29,012 bases of DNA from Endothia cerciana (lineage: Eukaryota > Ascomycota > Sordariomycetes > Diaporthales > Cryphonectriaceae). A program made the translations under genes and the position numbers. Below are positions 1-11,004 of this stretch, in pieces. The stretch covers positions 1 through 29,012 of the forward strand of contig JALRMH010000101.1 of assembly GCA_026119935.1 (NCBI GenBank), written 5' to 3'. How positions within the stretch are numbered: position 1 is the stretch's first letter; every line of letters begins with the position of its first letter. The notes under the pieces were generated by a model. It worked only from the letters and a program-made list of their open reading frames with translations. It searched no databases and was not told where the DNA came from.

Positions 1-3000
1 ATATAGCTAGCTAAGGTATTTAAAAATAAACAGCGATTAAAAAAAGGTGCTTATACTTATAGTAAACTTATTCTAGCTTATATTATATATATTAAGTAAA
101 AAAGCTGCAAACTTTACTTTTCCTCTCCTAGTATTTTATCAACTATTTCTATTACTTTTAAAAATACTTAGCAGAGATTATTTATCTTTATATCTAGCTA
201 TATACAGCGCCGGCCTATCTATAGATAGATAAAGGCTTTGCTAGAAGGCTGTGCCTAGTCTTAATCTATCAGCGCAAAAATCAGCGCTTTAATTACATCG
301 CTATAAAGAACCTATAGTCCTGAAACAACAGACGCAACTAGTAAAGGGTACTAGCAGGTTGCGCCAGGCTTTCAGTTATAAGACCTCTAATCAGACAGCC
401 TCTTTTCCTAGGCTGTGCAGAAGGCCTAGGGAATCCTATACTAGAAACACTCTGAGTACAGCGCTAGGCTCCTTCTAGTAAATATTTTCTCCTGCAGCTC
501 CTTTTAGCTCTCCTTGATTATACGCTAGAGCAGGTCTTGCTAGAATAAGCATTCTGCTCTCGAATACTTAGCTGCTAGGCCTTTTTCTCCGCTGCCTTAG
601 CAGAGAATACAGGCGCTGTCCTATACCTCGAGCTGCTAGAGAAACGCTTTAACAATCTAGCCCTTTTCCCTATACTCCCTAAGCACCTCTTTCTACACCT
701 AGTCGCATTTCCGTTTCATCTATATAAAGAGCTTGCAGCTAGGCGTCTAATCAGAGGCAGGCTAGCAGTCCTTCTTACCTGCTTTATACTAGTTGCAGAG
801 CACCTCACTTATAGTATACTATATTTAAGTGTACTAGCTGTTAAGAACCTAGTTAAAGAGGATATAGCAGCACCTTTTTTCTTCTAGGAACTAGCGCATC
901 TTATTGCTGATATTTACAGCTGCTTCTTTATTCTAGAAGAGGATAGCAAGACAAGCCTTTCTATCCTAGCCTGCTTAGCCGCTTTCTTACGCATAGTCTT
1001 GCAGCTGTATTAGCAGCTTAATATAGACTACTATATATATATTAAGGATATCTAGACCTATTCTTAATATATTAGTTGCTATAATCACTCAGCTGTTTTC
1101 TATCTATCTCTATAAGATAGCAAGCTTGCTAGAGGCCTTGCCTACTCTGCTATAATATACCTTGCATCCTAAAGCAGTCCTAAGGCTTTTAACCTGCTAG
1201 ATCGTCCCTCTATAGATAAGCACTTTGCTTTTATCCTATTATACTAGAACCTAGGATACTATCTTACAAGTTATAGCCTCTATCTGATTAGAGGCAGCAG
1301 AGATCACCTAGTAGCTAATATTCTTTCGAATAGTAGTAGTTCGGAAAACTACCAGATTAGAAATCTGCATTAGGCAGAAGAAAGATAGCTTATCTTTAGG
1401 CAGCAGTATAGCTGTTAGAAAGACCTGCTGCACACTATATGCTGCGATTACTGCCCTGAGCTCTTGCAGCTTTAGTCAGAAGCTATCTCAGGCATTAAGA
1501 GCTATATAGCATTCGTCGATTACAACCTAATCTAGCTGCTTGCAAGCTCTTAGCTGGTTTATAAAGCTGCAGAACTGCTATATAAGAGCAGATTCTAGCA
1601 TAATGAAAATGATTGCTGCAGCGCGGTTTACGCTAGCTCTAGCTTAGATATATATATTGATTTAGTATGCTTAGCATCTTCGGACGAGATCGCCTTATAG
1701 TGCAAGAAGCAGGACAACTATAATCGTAACGCCCTAGGGCGAATAATATACTAAGAGCAGAAAAGAGAGAGCCTTTCTGCTGCTAGTCCTAGTAATCTGC
1801 AGGATAGGCGTTTTCCCTTGCATAATCGCTCGCAGCACAGGCTTCTAGCTGCTTCGGAACTACGCCTTCTCCTCTAGCATCTGCTATAATCGCCTAGAGA
1901 GGTCAGTCTTATAAAGCTGCTGAAAGCACTACAGCCGGCTCTGCTTTTGTTCTTCTTTAAACACTTCCCTTTTCCGCTTAGATAGAATCCTAAGGATGTG
2001 ATTGCTTTAGAAGCCTAGGAATCAATACTACTAGCTGCTAGCTTTTCAGAACTAGTCTCTTCAGGCAGCTGTTTTAAACTAGCCCTACTACAGCTCTTTT
2101 CTATAGACTATCTAGGCTATTATTATACTATGCTCAGCCTGTATATTAAGGATATAATCAGCCTCCTGCTTATTATTTATCTAATCCTCTTTACTACCTT
2201 TCTACTAACCTTGTATACTACTACAGTAGCCTTTGCTAAGGTATTAGCAGGCAATAGCAATTATAATATACTGCTAAGCACTAATTATAATCTTAGCACT
2301 TATAAGCTATATACTATATTACAGGAGGAGGCGCTTTATTTAGTCTAGTAGCTATAGCTGCGCACTTATAGTTATTAGTCTAGAGGCCTGCCCTTCTTCT
2401 TTTTTTATTTCTATTATAACCTGATTAGCTTATAGCAGAGGGTTTCTCTCCTAGCTAGCCTCTAGAAGCCCTTTAATCTGCTGCTAAAAAAAAAGAGTAA
2501 GCTAGAGATACTAGATAAGAAGAGCCCTGACCTTATGCAGCAGGTAGCAGTAGATGATTTTAAGCTGCGCTATTACGTAGTAGCCCTTATAGTATAAGGT
2601 AATAAAACAGACTAGCTTATTATGAAGAAAGATATTCCAGAGGCCTCTGTATACTAAGTTCTCGGATTAGAGGGTAAGGATCTCTAAAGATTGCGCTAGC
2701 TGCCCTCTAGTGAGGTGCATCAGAAGGAGCAGCTGCTTGCAGAACGTCTCAGCCTAGCAGCAGAACTAGCAGACAGCAGGGTTCCAGAGCTGTTAAGAGC
2801 GAGGATCGAACTACCCTACATATAACTCCACGCTAGCTAGGATACGGTTTAAGAGCTACTGCTAGCTGTCTACAAGCTACTGATTCCGACGATCTGTAAG
2901 GAACGAATAGCTGATCTGGTCTTCGTAGTGATTATCCTTAAGGGAGGGCTAGTCAATAGGCAGCAGAGCTTCCAGGTCTAGGATCTTAAGCATCTCAGCA

Positions 3001-4551
3001 AGGCGCTGCTGTGCTAGGCCTAAAAGGCTATAGATTATATCAGAGATCTAATCAGAGGAGAGCTATATACTGCTATAAATAATATAGTTATCTCGCTAGT
3101 TTATCTTGCCTTGTGCTAAGGTGTTATAGCGAATCTTCAGGCTATATAATCTTGCTTTATAGATCTAGTTAAGCAGCATAGGCCTGGTTCTAGGGCTGAT
3201 CGTCGTTATATATCGATTGACTTTTGCCTAGATAATCTTAAAGAGCTTAAAGTAGTGCTCCTATGCTTATTCTTCTAGCAACTCTGCAGCTATATTAGCT
3301 TATTTCACTACTACTATTTTATCCTTACACTTAAAAAAAGCCTGTAGGATAACAAGCATCTGAGCTAGCTTGATAACAGCTGAGTAGATAACTATATAAT
3401 TAAGCAGCGTTTCCTAGCTACTATCCTGCTAAATACTAAGGATAGTAAGAGCGCTTAAAAGAGTACTCTTATATTTAGTATCTTATAAAGGATAATCGAG
3501 GAGCTAAATAGTAAAGTCTAAGCATGCTCTATCTTATTATAGTAGAGCCTAAGAAGGCTCTACCTTTTAAACTATCTCAGCCTAGTAGAGAAGCTAAGTA
3601 TAGAAATAGTCCTGCTCAGCTATAAATATATACGCCGGCTGCTAATCAAGGCTAAGAGGCTGTATTTATATAATATAGCTTAGGATATAGCGCTAGATAT
3701 CTATATAGCGCTGCTATAAGCTGTCCTCTAGCTAGCTATTAAATAGCCGCCGAGGCTTAATGTGCTTGTCTCTCTAGTTGACCTCGAACAGAACAGCATA
3801 GCCGGCGACAGTAGCTACTGCAGTATGCTAGGCTTTCTCAGTAACCTGCTAGAAGCTCTCTTATATAGCCTACAGGATCAGCTCGTCCTCCTAGATCAGC
3901 GCAAGAAGCGCCTAGATGCTGATCAGATCAAAGCCTGCTAGATAAGCTGCCTAGCTCACCCTGCGAAGCTATAGGTTAAGCTCTAGCTGCTTATTTCCTT
4001 CCTAGATCAGCCTGTCTATCTAATCAGCTAGCAGCTCTTATATAGAACGAAACAACGCTGCGATCTGCTACTTCAGGTCATCCTTACGCACAGTAGGCTA
4101 GCTGTCCTTATACTAGCTCTGCTATTCTACCTCGAACCACCTGCTTGCACGCTAGCTAGGAAAGAGCCTCTAGCAGCATACCTGCGTTTACTATAAGATA
4201 AAAAGGGCAGCTTCCTAAGCAGATAAGCAGCTACCTATATAAGGATTCGCCTACCTATATAAAAGGCAGTAATAGTCTTGCATCTTATAGGCCTGCTGGC
4301 TTATAAAAGAGCACTTTTAATATGCAAGGCTATCTGTCTAGATATTACTGAGAAGAGGGATCAAGGTGCTAGTTAAGGCTAGGAATCAGAAATCTAGCAG
4401 GTCTTATTATATATAATAAATGCTAAATAGGCTCTGCATTAAGCAGGCGATCGCTTATCGCTTTTTTTTAAGCATCTAGTAGCATGATATAGCTAGATGC
4501 CCTACTATCTCGTCTGTAAGAACTCCGAATTAGCATTTCTTGCAAATAATA
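1..4551 (+). pseudogene. RIP-mutated relic of a very large mobile-element-type protein (partial, 5' end outside window)
   Basis: Reading the plus strand gives a nearly continuous protein frame (frame 1 up to about 330, then frame 3 from about 420 to 4,551) interrupted by many stops that are almost all TAG or TAA. They sit where Gln (CAG/CAA) or Trp (TGG) would fit, so the frame was once open for well over 1,000 codons. The longest open piece is 2,130-2,348, a fragment and not a gene. The change of frame between about 330 and 420 marks an indel or a former intron. The composition (Leu, Ala, Ser, Arg rich, no membrane pattern) and size recall the very large fungal proteins linked to repetitive or telomeric helicase/recombinase elements, but I cannot see a diagnostic motif: no reverse transcriptase YxDD, no DDE triad, no Walker motif. 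The family is therefore unassigned. It is certain that this is decayed coding DNA; the product is not. Confidence 0.6.
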
Positions 4552-4690
4552 ATATATAATAAAGTATAGAAATAAAATAGATTAATATTATCAGCTATAT
4601 TAAGGTGTAGATTAGAGCTAGTTGTTCAGCATCTTACTTTACCGGCGGTGTATAGAATTACGTATACAGGTGTTAAATATTTGAATATAT

Positions 4691-4846
4691 CAGACGCCTC
4701 TGATCAGAAGAGCGGCTTGAACTAGGGGTGGGTCAGAAGTATATTCTGATTTGTTCTTTCGATCGCGTCAGATGCCCTGGATCAGAAGAGCAGCTTGAAC
4801 TAGGGGTGGGTCAGAAGCGCGTCCTAATTCGTGCTTTCTATAAGCA
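4691..4846. repeat. Two-copy tandem repeat, unit about 78 bp
   Basis: Two adjacent copies begin at 4,691 and 4,769. Each opens with CAGA(C/T)GCC, continues with a block ATCAGAAGAGC(G/A)GCTTGAAC and then TAGGGGTGGGTCAGAAG, and ends in a TTCGTGCTTTC-like stretch. The units differ by scattered substitutions. This marks the right border of the large relic. The rest of 4,552-5,020 shows no gene or RNA. Confidence 0.75.
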
Positions 4847-5020
4847 GGTCTTACCACATCAATCTTTAACCTGAAAAAATAGAGTTTGTAATTAAAATGC
4901 ATCATAGTGTCAGCAATACTTGAAATTTAGAAAGGATGTAGTTTATCAAGAGGCGATAAAACTTCAAATTAAAACAGAGCGAAAATCTTAAAATTTAGAT
5001 TAAGGACAGTTTGCAGAAGG

Positions 5021-5430
5021 AAAAACAATCCCCTTACCCTAGTCTTTGCTAGCGCGAAAAAAACATCTATATAAAAAACTGTCCTCTATCCTTAAGAATA
5101 CTTTGATTTAAAGATAGCTAGCTCTAGCTAGCCTTTAACTTTTAGCTTTATTACTTTATAATATTTATTACTTATAATATTAACTTAAATTTCTATATTG
5201 AAAGTTTTGATTTAACACTACTTTTATTAATATAATTCTTTTAAAATACTATAATATTTATAAATTATTATAATACTTATTATAAAAAGTTTTAAAAATT
5301 AAGTTAAAAATAATTTATAAAAGTAAAAAACAATCCCTTTACTCCAGTCCTTACTAGTGCGAAAAAAACATTTATATAAAAAAACTATTCTTTATCTTAA
5401 AGATACTTTAATTTGAAGATAAAGATTTCT
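5021..5430. repeat. Two direct repeats of about 105 bp enclosing an LTR-end-like fragment
   Basis: A block starting AAAAACAATCCC and containing GCGAAAAAAACAT then TATATAAAAAA occurs at about 5,021-5,125 and again at about 5,325-5,430, differing mainly by C/T transitions. The stretch 5,107-5,180 resembles the last 70 bp of the LTRs of the gag-only retroelement found at 12,565-14,375 (GATAGCTAGC, then CTTTAACTTTTAGCT, then a TTATAATA end). The region is very AT rich and has no usable reading frame. It may be the remains of a solo LTR or of a small nonautonomous element. Confidence 0.5.
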
Positions 5431-5559
5431 TAAGTCTTTACTTCTAGTTAATAAAAGTTTTCCTTTTACCTTTTTTAATATTTCTCTGCTAGTCTAAAAG
5501 TTTAAAGCTAGACTGATTTTTAATTCTTCAATAGTATACCTTAATAAATATTAGTATTT

Positions 5560-6120
5560 CAGACATTTACCTTCTCAAGCCTGAGCTAGGATAAAAAGTT
5601 ACTAGAGTAGTTCTTTATCTAGCTACTCTAAAGTCTTAAGCAGGTCTTTAATAAGATTAGTTAAAAAGTCTTAGTATATCTCTTTATTGAAATTCTTATT
5701 TAAAACTTCGAGTTGTTCCTTTAGTGTTGTTAGCTGCTGCTAGCTCTCTTAGTTCCTAATGGGTAGTGAAGTTGCTGTTAGAATTCAGCATTCTTCTCGC
5801 ACTAGTCAGCAAAGCTGGAGGAAAATATGTTTTTCCTTCTTTCACCAGTTTATCGCCTAGCTATTGCTGCAAGCTCTTGTTTTCGAATCTATTCGATAGC
5901 CTTCTCTAGGCAGAGAGGCCTCTTATAGGATTTCTTCCTCAAATGTTACCTAGTATGTTTCTGTATTCAAGGATTGTATTTGGCACTGCTTTTGTTAGTA
6001 TAAACTCGATCAGTATTTCATCATCTTCGGATTACTGTAGTGCTTATTACATATTGATATATTTAGCTTAGAAGGTAAACATCTCTGCAACTAGTCTTGC
6101 TTAGCAACTATCAAATATCT
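5560..6120 (-). pseudogene. Relic of a coiled-coil protein frame, probably from a retroelement
   Basis: The minus strand can be read as decayed protein. The segment 6,040-5,760 is mostly open and ends in a Ser/Asn-rich stretch; 5,760-5,560 in another frame gives a Leu/Glu/Lys/Gln-rich heptad-like sequence interrupted by TAG and TAA where Gln fits. The pattern is that of a RIP-mutated gag-like or structural protein, but no zinc knuckle or other named motif is visible, so the family is open. It ends just downstream of the P450 gene and marks the edge of the RIP-affected DNA. At least one frame change is needed to read it as one protein. Confidence 0.4.
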
Positions 6121-6244
6121 AGAATTCGTCAAGTGCGTTAATGATAAAGACACGCAAACAAGTAATAGCTACAGATTGGAGTTCTTTTGAGAATTTAGCA
6201 ACTAATAGTTGCATTTATTTATATTGGTGTAATTCCAATCAATT

Positions 6245-7535
6245 CTATTTCACCGGAACTAAGATCCAATTCTCCATATCCCCTCGCCCAGTTGGCAATT
6301 CCTTGAACTTTGAGTCATCTAGCTGTGCATCGTTGAAAACAACCCCTGCCTTGTCCATTCCAAATTCACGCTCCAACACTGTTGCAAACAGCGTAATCAG
6401 TCTCTCCCCGAAGCCAGCAAAGGCAGGACACATATGCGGTCTCAAGCCGAACGGCAGGTACGCTTTCTTTTGCAGATCCGTGAAGTTGTCGAATCGGTCT
6501 GGACGGAAGTTTATTGCATCCTCTCCCCATATGACTGGATCGCGTTGACAGGCTTCGACGTCGGCGGATACAGTGTCGAGAGAATTGTAGGCTGCTGAGC
6601 GGTAGACGCGCTTGGTGGATGGGTAGAGACGGAGGCCCTCCTATTGTTTCATCATTAAGATTAGCTTGGGTTTGTTGATAGTGTGAGATAGAAAGGGATT
6701 CGAATACTACCTTTGCCAGCTTCAGGGCTTTTATCTCTTCGTTGTTGCGCAGACCTAGACAGTCTGGCACACTCTCTAGTCTTTCCAGGTCGAGAGGGTT
6801 TTGATTTCGGTGTGAGGCAGAAACGAAAGTAAGCAATACAACCCGCCACACCGTTTCGTAAGCGGGTAGGATGAACGTCAGAGCTGCTTCAGGAGTTGTG
6901 CTAGGCTTGGCACTAGCAGCGATGAGACGCTTAAGAGCCGAGTTCAGTGATTCCGACAGAGTAACATTGACTTCCCGCTTTGATAGCAACCACTGAGTGT
7001 TGATCTCCACAGTGATAATGTTAACGTCCTCACACTGCATTATGGAGGCATGGGTACCAAAGAGGATGGAAAAGACAATCTTGAAGCATAGTCTCCGCAC
7101 ACATTGAGCAAGGAAGAGCTTGCACTCTGGCTTCACGTCATCCGCATCGCTCAGAGCGGCCTTGACATCACGTCTGAGAATTTGGGTAGCTTCCCGAAAG
7201 AGCAATGCCCATGTCTCTTGGGATATCCTCTGGAGAGGCTCCATGACTTGGAGAAGGAAATTCTTATGGATGACTGGATCGGTAGTCGTGAAGGAGCTGA
7301 TGATGCCAAACGCTTGAATGAGACGCTTGTTTGGACCTGCACGGAGCCGGAGGCGGTTGTTGAGATTAAGGGAGGCTCCGGCATAGCTGAAGTTGATGAT
7401 GTCATGGCATCTTTGGACTCGGTTTCTAACTCTTTGAAGGGATTGGGATCGAGTGGCTTTTTTCCTAGAAATAAGGAAGTGAGCCAAAAGCAAGGACCAG
7501 ACGAGGCCTGCGACAGCTATGGCCAGGACAGACAT
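6245..7535 (-). CDS. Compact cytochrome P450 monooxygenase, one intron
   Basis: Heme-thiolate monooxygenase of unknown substrate, probably anchored in the ER membrane. Two exons (7,535-6,711 and 6,640-6,245) join in phase 0 across a 70-nt intron and give about 406 residues, short for a fungal P450 (usually near 500). Residues 3-22 are a hydrophobic anchor followed by a basic ISRKK stop-transfer stretch. The I helix is near 216-235, with the acid-alcohol pair E227-T228. Splicing creates the K-helix ExxR motif as EGLR at 276-279, followed by LYPSTKRVYR. A PERF-like FRPDRF follows near 320. The heme loop reads PFGLRPHMCPA with the Cys ligand at about 346; it has Arg and His where FxxGxRxC has Gly and Arg. 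The start is the first ATG; a longer frame opens only with TTG at 7,556. There are no stops or RIP damage despite RIPed DNA on the left. No biosynthetic partner genes are visible in this window. Confidence 0.85.
6641..6710 (-). other. Intron of the P450 gene
   Basis: The minus strand reads GTAGTATTCG at the donor and ACAATAG at the acceptor, with a GCTAATC branch-like sequence between. Removing 70 nt joins a Lys codon to EGLRLYP in frame and restores the K-helix motif. Unspliced, the frame runs on without matching P450 sequence. Confidence 0.85.
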
Positions 7536-8019
7536 TTCCTGTGAACAACTGTTCAAGTTGTGGATTGTGTTTAAGCAGTTGGTTTAGTTCAAACTCGACT
7601 TTAGGCTCTCTGAGGTACTCGCAAGCTGATTCCTTTTATGTAAATCGCCTTAATACTCTGTTCCATCTGTGACTCCTGGCTGAAACTCATTAAACCTGTC
7701 TGCTTGTTTGTCTTGTTCATCAACCGAACACTAAAAAACATTGTCTCCACCTTAAGATCTCAATCGACTTAGGTATGAAGGGGACAAACCCAAGGCTGAA
7801 ACTCTTCAAACTTGGCCGCTTGCCTGCATGCCCGCTTGCCTTGTTTGCTCGCCCGTTTTTTTGCTTTTTTTTCTTCGCTTGTCTTACCCTCTCGCGTATC
7901 TGTCTGTGCTTGCTTGCAGCCCTAGTCGTTTGGGCTAGGAAGCAACTGGCCAAGCCGTTTATGATAGTCTCGCCAAAAGGTCCGGATCAATACAAACCCC
8001 CTGTTTTGGGGGGGTCGAG
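7536..8019. other. Upstream region of the P450 gene; no gene seen
   Basis: No convincing coding frame. A block GGCTGAAACTC followed by AAAC occurs at about 7,679 and 7,793 as a short direct repeat, and 7,810-7,925 is a pyrimidine-rich stretch with repeated CTTG/GCTTGCC motifs. This interval must hold the P450 promoter; no clear TATA box was found. Confidence 0.5.
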
Positions 8020-8092
8020 CCACCAAAGACAGAGGGGTATGGCGGTGTCTTTGGTGGGAAAACCGGGTGACAGGCTTAGCACGGGTGTCACC
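8020..8092. repeat. Two adjacent hairpin-forming inverted repeats
   Basis: A perfect 12-bp inverted repeat, CCACCAAAGACA (8,020-8,031) and TGTCTTTGGTGG (8,046-8,057), encloses a 14-nt loop. Directly after it GGTGACA (8,066-8,072) pairs with TGTCACC (8,086-8,092). Two stem-loops side by side in GC-rich noncoding DNA could be a transposon end, a terminator-like structure or a structured RNA. Nothing further identifies them. Confidence 0.7.
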
Positions 8093-8167
8093 ACCCGCCG
8101 GCGCCACCAGGTAAAGTAGTTTTCTAGACGCTTGGAAAAGAGCAAGTTAGGCGCAAATTGGGAGTGA

Positions 8168-8224
8168 CAGGGGTTTGCCCTATAAGTGGGCAACAGACTA
8201 CAGGGGTTTATCCCACAAGTGGGC
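8168..8224. repeat. Pair of 24-bp direct repeats
   Basis: CAGGGGTTT(G/A)(C/T)CC followed by (T/A)(A/C)AAGTGGGC occurs at 8,168-8,191 and 8,201-8,224, 33 bp apart. Such iterated subterminal motifs are common near ends of DNA transposons, but no matching terminal repeat was found. The following 8,225-8,845 shows no gene. Confidence 0.65.
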
Positions 8225-8845
8225 CGCGGCAAACAGTGGGTCTGGAGCACATGAAAACGTCTTTTAACACGAGGCAGAAAGAGAGAGGGCATTTGATGCG
8301 AGAAGAGATCATGAATTCAATTGTAAGTTTATGAATTCTGATCGCTGGGTCGAGACGAGGAGGAATACGTAAAAATATTGATACATCCAGGGGGTTGTGA
8401 TGCGGCACCAGCCTTGCGCACGCTGGCGTGGTGACAAGAACTGCAACGGAATTTTCACACCGACATTCCTCAATATGTGAACGTTTCAGAATTGCGCTTT
8501 ACCTGTCGTTTCCAGGTTCCAGTGCGCTGCAAGGATTTTGAGGCAGAATATTGGCCTTCCTAAGTAAGCGGAGAGAAATTCTAGCTTAGTAGCTACTGTA
8601 ATTTCTCACTGAACGTCATCCCTTGCTGTAACTAAAATCTAATGAAGAGCACACCTCTGACTCAATTGTGAACTAGTCGACAGAGCGCTCGAGCGCTTCC
8701 GGTCCTTGGCTTACTGTTCTTTTCGAATATGGAGTTTCGGTATGGGCAGCCGCTATAGAAGATATTACAGAAAACTACAGAAGATGGATCGGCATGTTAA
8801 GCAGACATAAGGCAACTTATTCAATAAGTACGTTAGTCCTACCTT

Positions 8846-9097
8846 CTAGTCAATCGCCCAGTACGCGCTGGCTGGTATTCTTCTACGCAAAGTTTTGCTG
8901 ATAGCGCGAGGTCGGTCGGCTCCGCTGTCGCTTTCTACTTTGCTCAACAGGCAGGACCTTGTGGCATAGCGAGAACATGGCAACCCAGTTGCCAGACAGC
9001 CAGAGCACCACTCTGCATTGGCGGTCTCAATCCTTGTTTCGACGTGTTCATTGATTTTTGCGAAACATTTGCCGCACCCCGACAGCCCTTGAGACAT
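8846..9097 (-). CDS. Possible small cysteine-rich protein, 83 residues, unassigned
   Basis: An ATG-started frame of 83 residues with seven cysteines: CGKC near residues 8-11, then CSGC with a further Cys seven residues on, then one near the middle. The spacing of the second group is reminiscent of zinc-binding or Zn2Cys6-like fingers, but the basic linker expected of the latter is missing. There is no signal peptide and no recognisable family. It lies in GC-balanced DNA without RIP-type stops. It could be a real small gene, an exon of a larger one, or a chance frame; codon evidence alone does not decide. Confidence 0.25.
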   Translation of the reverse strand: MSQGLSGCGKCFAKINEHVETRIETANAEWCSGCLATGLPCSRYATRSCLLSKVESDSGADRPRAISKTLRRRIPASAYWAID

Positions 9098-9171
9098 ACT
9101 AGCGTCAATAATACAATTTTCTACCCTCTATGAAGCTCATAGCTACTATCCGTGGGCGCTAGCCGTGCTGG

Positions 9172-9199
9172 CCCACTACTCTGTTCCTCTCGTAGTGGG
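9172..9199. repeat. Short perfect hairpin next to a GGTGCC repeat
   Basis: CCCACTAC (9,172-9,179) and GTAGTGGG (9,192-9,199) form an 8-bp stem with a 12-nt loop. It is followed by GGTGCC-type motifs spaced about 12 to 20 bp apart up to 9,232, which gives the region the look of a transposon end. 9,233-9,979 holds short frames only, without ATG-started or family support. Confidence 0.45.
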
Positions 9200-9979
9200 T
9201 GCCAAAATAGGTGCCCGGCTAAAAAGGTGCCCATTTTCGAGGAATCTTTTTACTATAGGCTGCTACCCAAATTGGATGCTTAAGCTATGTTTGATAGTTA
9301 AAAGCCAACTGTTACAAAGCTACGATGTTGAATATAAACAAATCTATAGTGTTTTCTATTTATAGACCGCTAGGAATAGGTGGCGAGGAAGATATATCCT
9401 CGTCGCTGTACTAGGCCGAAGCATCGTATAATGCTATATGGAGGTCGGTATTAGCATGCAATGTAGCTATATTAACATCTCGCAGAGGGCGTTCTAATCA
9501 TTCTTATTATTCTTTTCAATCATTATTCCCGAGAAATGCGTTGCGGTCCAGCTTAGACAACGTCGTAAATGTCTTGATGTTGTGTTTTGGATTTGGAAAT
9601 GCCAATCTGATATTAGTATGAGATTGGTCTATATTGAATACTTCGGAAACAAGCATGCGCTCCTTGTTTTTAAAAGTTCTAAGGCAAGGTTGGCGTTTGA
9701 AAGACGCAGCAGATTGCCTGATAAGTTTGTTGTTATAATCCAAAATCTTCCCTTGGTTTTCTGTCATTCTTTTTGAATTTAATATCTTTCTGTTCACACA
9801 TTTTGATGTAAGCCCTTCTCCTTGATTATGCGAGTTGAAAGTTGTCCCACTGAGTTTCCCTAGTACTGTTGAACGGTTCAGAGCATATAGCTGATTTTGA
9901 AATACAAACCGAAACTTGGAGAAGATACGTGAAGCGCAGGATATTATCTGTAATCTAAGAATCGAATTAGTAAAGATTA

Positions 9980-10393
9980 TCAATGTTCGAAAAGGGGAAT
10001 TTTAATACTTTTGTAAAGAAGGAAATACGCCGAAGTGTTGCAGCAGGTGAGCAACAGGTAACTGATGAGTAACACAGAGATGAGGAATTGATGAATACAG
10101 GGAAATCTCAAAGCATCGAATACAGCAAGGAAGCAAAGCCCCAATGCACTGATCACAGCAAATATATCGCTTATAGACTGCAGGTTTTGACATTTTGTGT
10201 CTTTAAGAACCAGTCTGCTGATAGTCGACCTTGGAGCTGATATATGTGCAAGGAGGAAGGAAGCTGATGTAACAGTACATCTTATAACGAAGAAAGGCTT
10301 GAGGGTATAATTTTCACACTTCGCCACACGAAAGCCTTTGTCGTCACGTAGTTTAGGTCCTATTGCCACTAGAATTTTTAGCTGTCTCGACAT
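9980..10393 (-). pseudogene. Possible remnant of a membrane protein (ABC-transporter TMD0-like), tentative
   Basis: An ATG-started frame of 137 residues; it could be extended upstream only by a TTG start. It carries three hydrophobic segments at about residues 50-67, 85-107 and 112-136. The order of hydrophobic stretches, with a short linker ending in a Phe/Arg-rich turn, is reminiscent of the N-terminal TMD0 of fungal ABCC multidrug transporters. No nucleotide-binding domain follows downstream; the next frame (to 9,516) lacks Walker and signature motifs and has no ATG start. If the resemblance is real this is a broken N-terminal fragment. It may equally be a chance hydrophobic frame. Confidence 0.25.
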
Positions 10394-11004
10394 AGCGCTC
10401 TTATATTTGTATAGACTAACGAAGATATCAAGCGAAAAAGTCGGCTGCAAAAGGATATTGTGTTGAAATACTCAGGCTATACAATGCAAGATTCATGCAA
10501 GATAGGAAGCTGACCTCCCCCGCCTCGACCTGCAGAAGCGGAGAGTTACTAGGGTGTGAGTCACTGGCTCGAGTTGACTGTGGCCTTTTTCTTGTAGATT
10601 TGGTAATCATAGATGGGTTTACAACAATAATGTCCGCGTTCTTATCGAGTGACTAAGGCAGAGCTCGAGGCTTTGGTGTACCATTCCTCCGATCAGCGAC
10701 TGTATCGAAATGGTCCGGTCCAAAGTGCTCCTTAGCACCAATGCTATGCAGCATAGGCGCAAACCGGTCACCCGACTGGTACGAGTAGACACAACCATTG
10801 TATTCTACGACGATTGCAACCTGTGCTCCGGTAAGCCGAGAGAGTTGGTGAGCCTTTTTTATAAGTCTGTACTGCCGATTACTGAACCTTATTCTGGCAT
10901 TTCTAGATTCTTTTACGTTTATTATAATAGAATTTTAGTTTTCGCTACTCGTAGTTTGTACAAATATGCCCTACTACTAGCATTCGAACTCAATTATAAT
11001 GCTA
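10394..11004. other. No gene supported
   Basis: Intergenic DNA of mixed composition. The only longer plus frame (10,710-11,048) runs into the MITE at 11,005, so its C-terminus is transposon sequence; its N-terminal part matches nothing I recognise. Confidence 0.5.

Noticed and set aside
2130..2348. Plus-strand frame of 72 residues
   Set aside because: It is an uninterrupted piece of the much longer stop-riddled frame 1-4,551, not a separate gene.
6141..6548. Plus-strand frame of 135 residues over the P450 3' end
   Set aside because: Antisense shadow of the P450 exon; the minus strand carries the ExxR and heme motifs.
7104..7544. Plus-strand frame of 146 residues over P450 exon 1
   Set aside because: Antisense shadow of P450 exon 1, and it opens without family support.
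7775..8292. Overlapping frames on both strands (114 and 101 residues)
   Set aside because: They run through hairpins and direct repeats, have repeat-derived composition, and match no family pattern.
9516..9983. Minus-strand frame of 155 residues
   Set aside because: It starts with TTG, has no recognisable motif, and the region has no intron or context that supports it.
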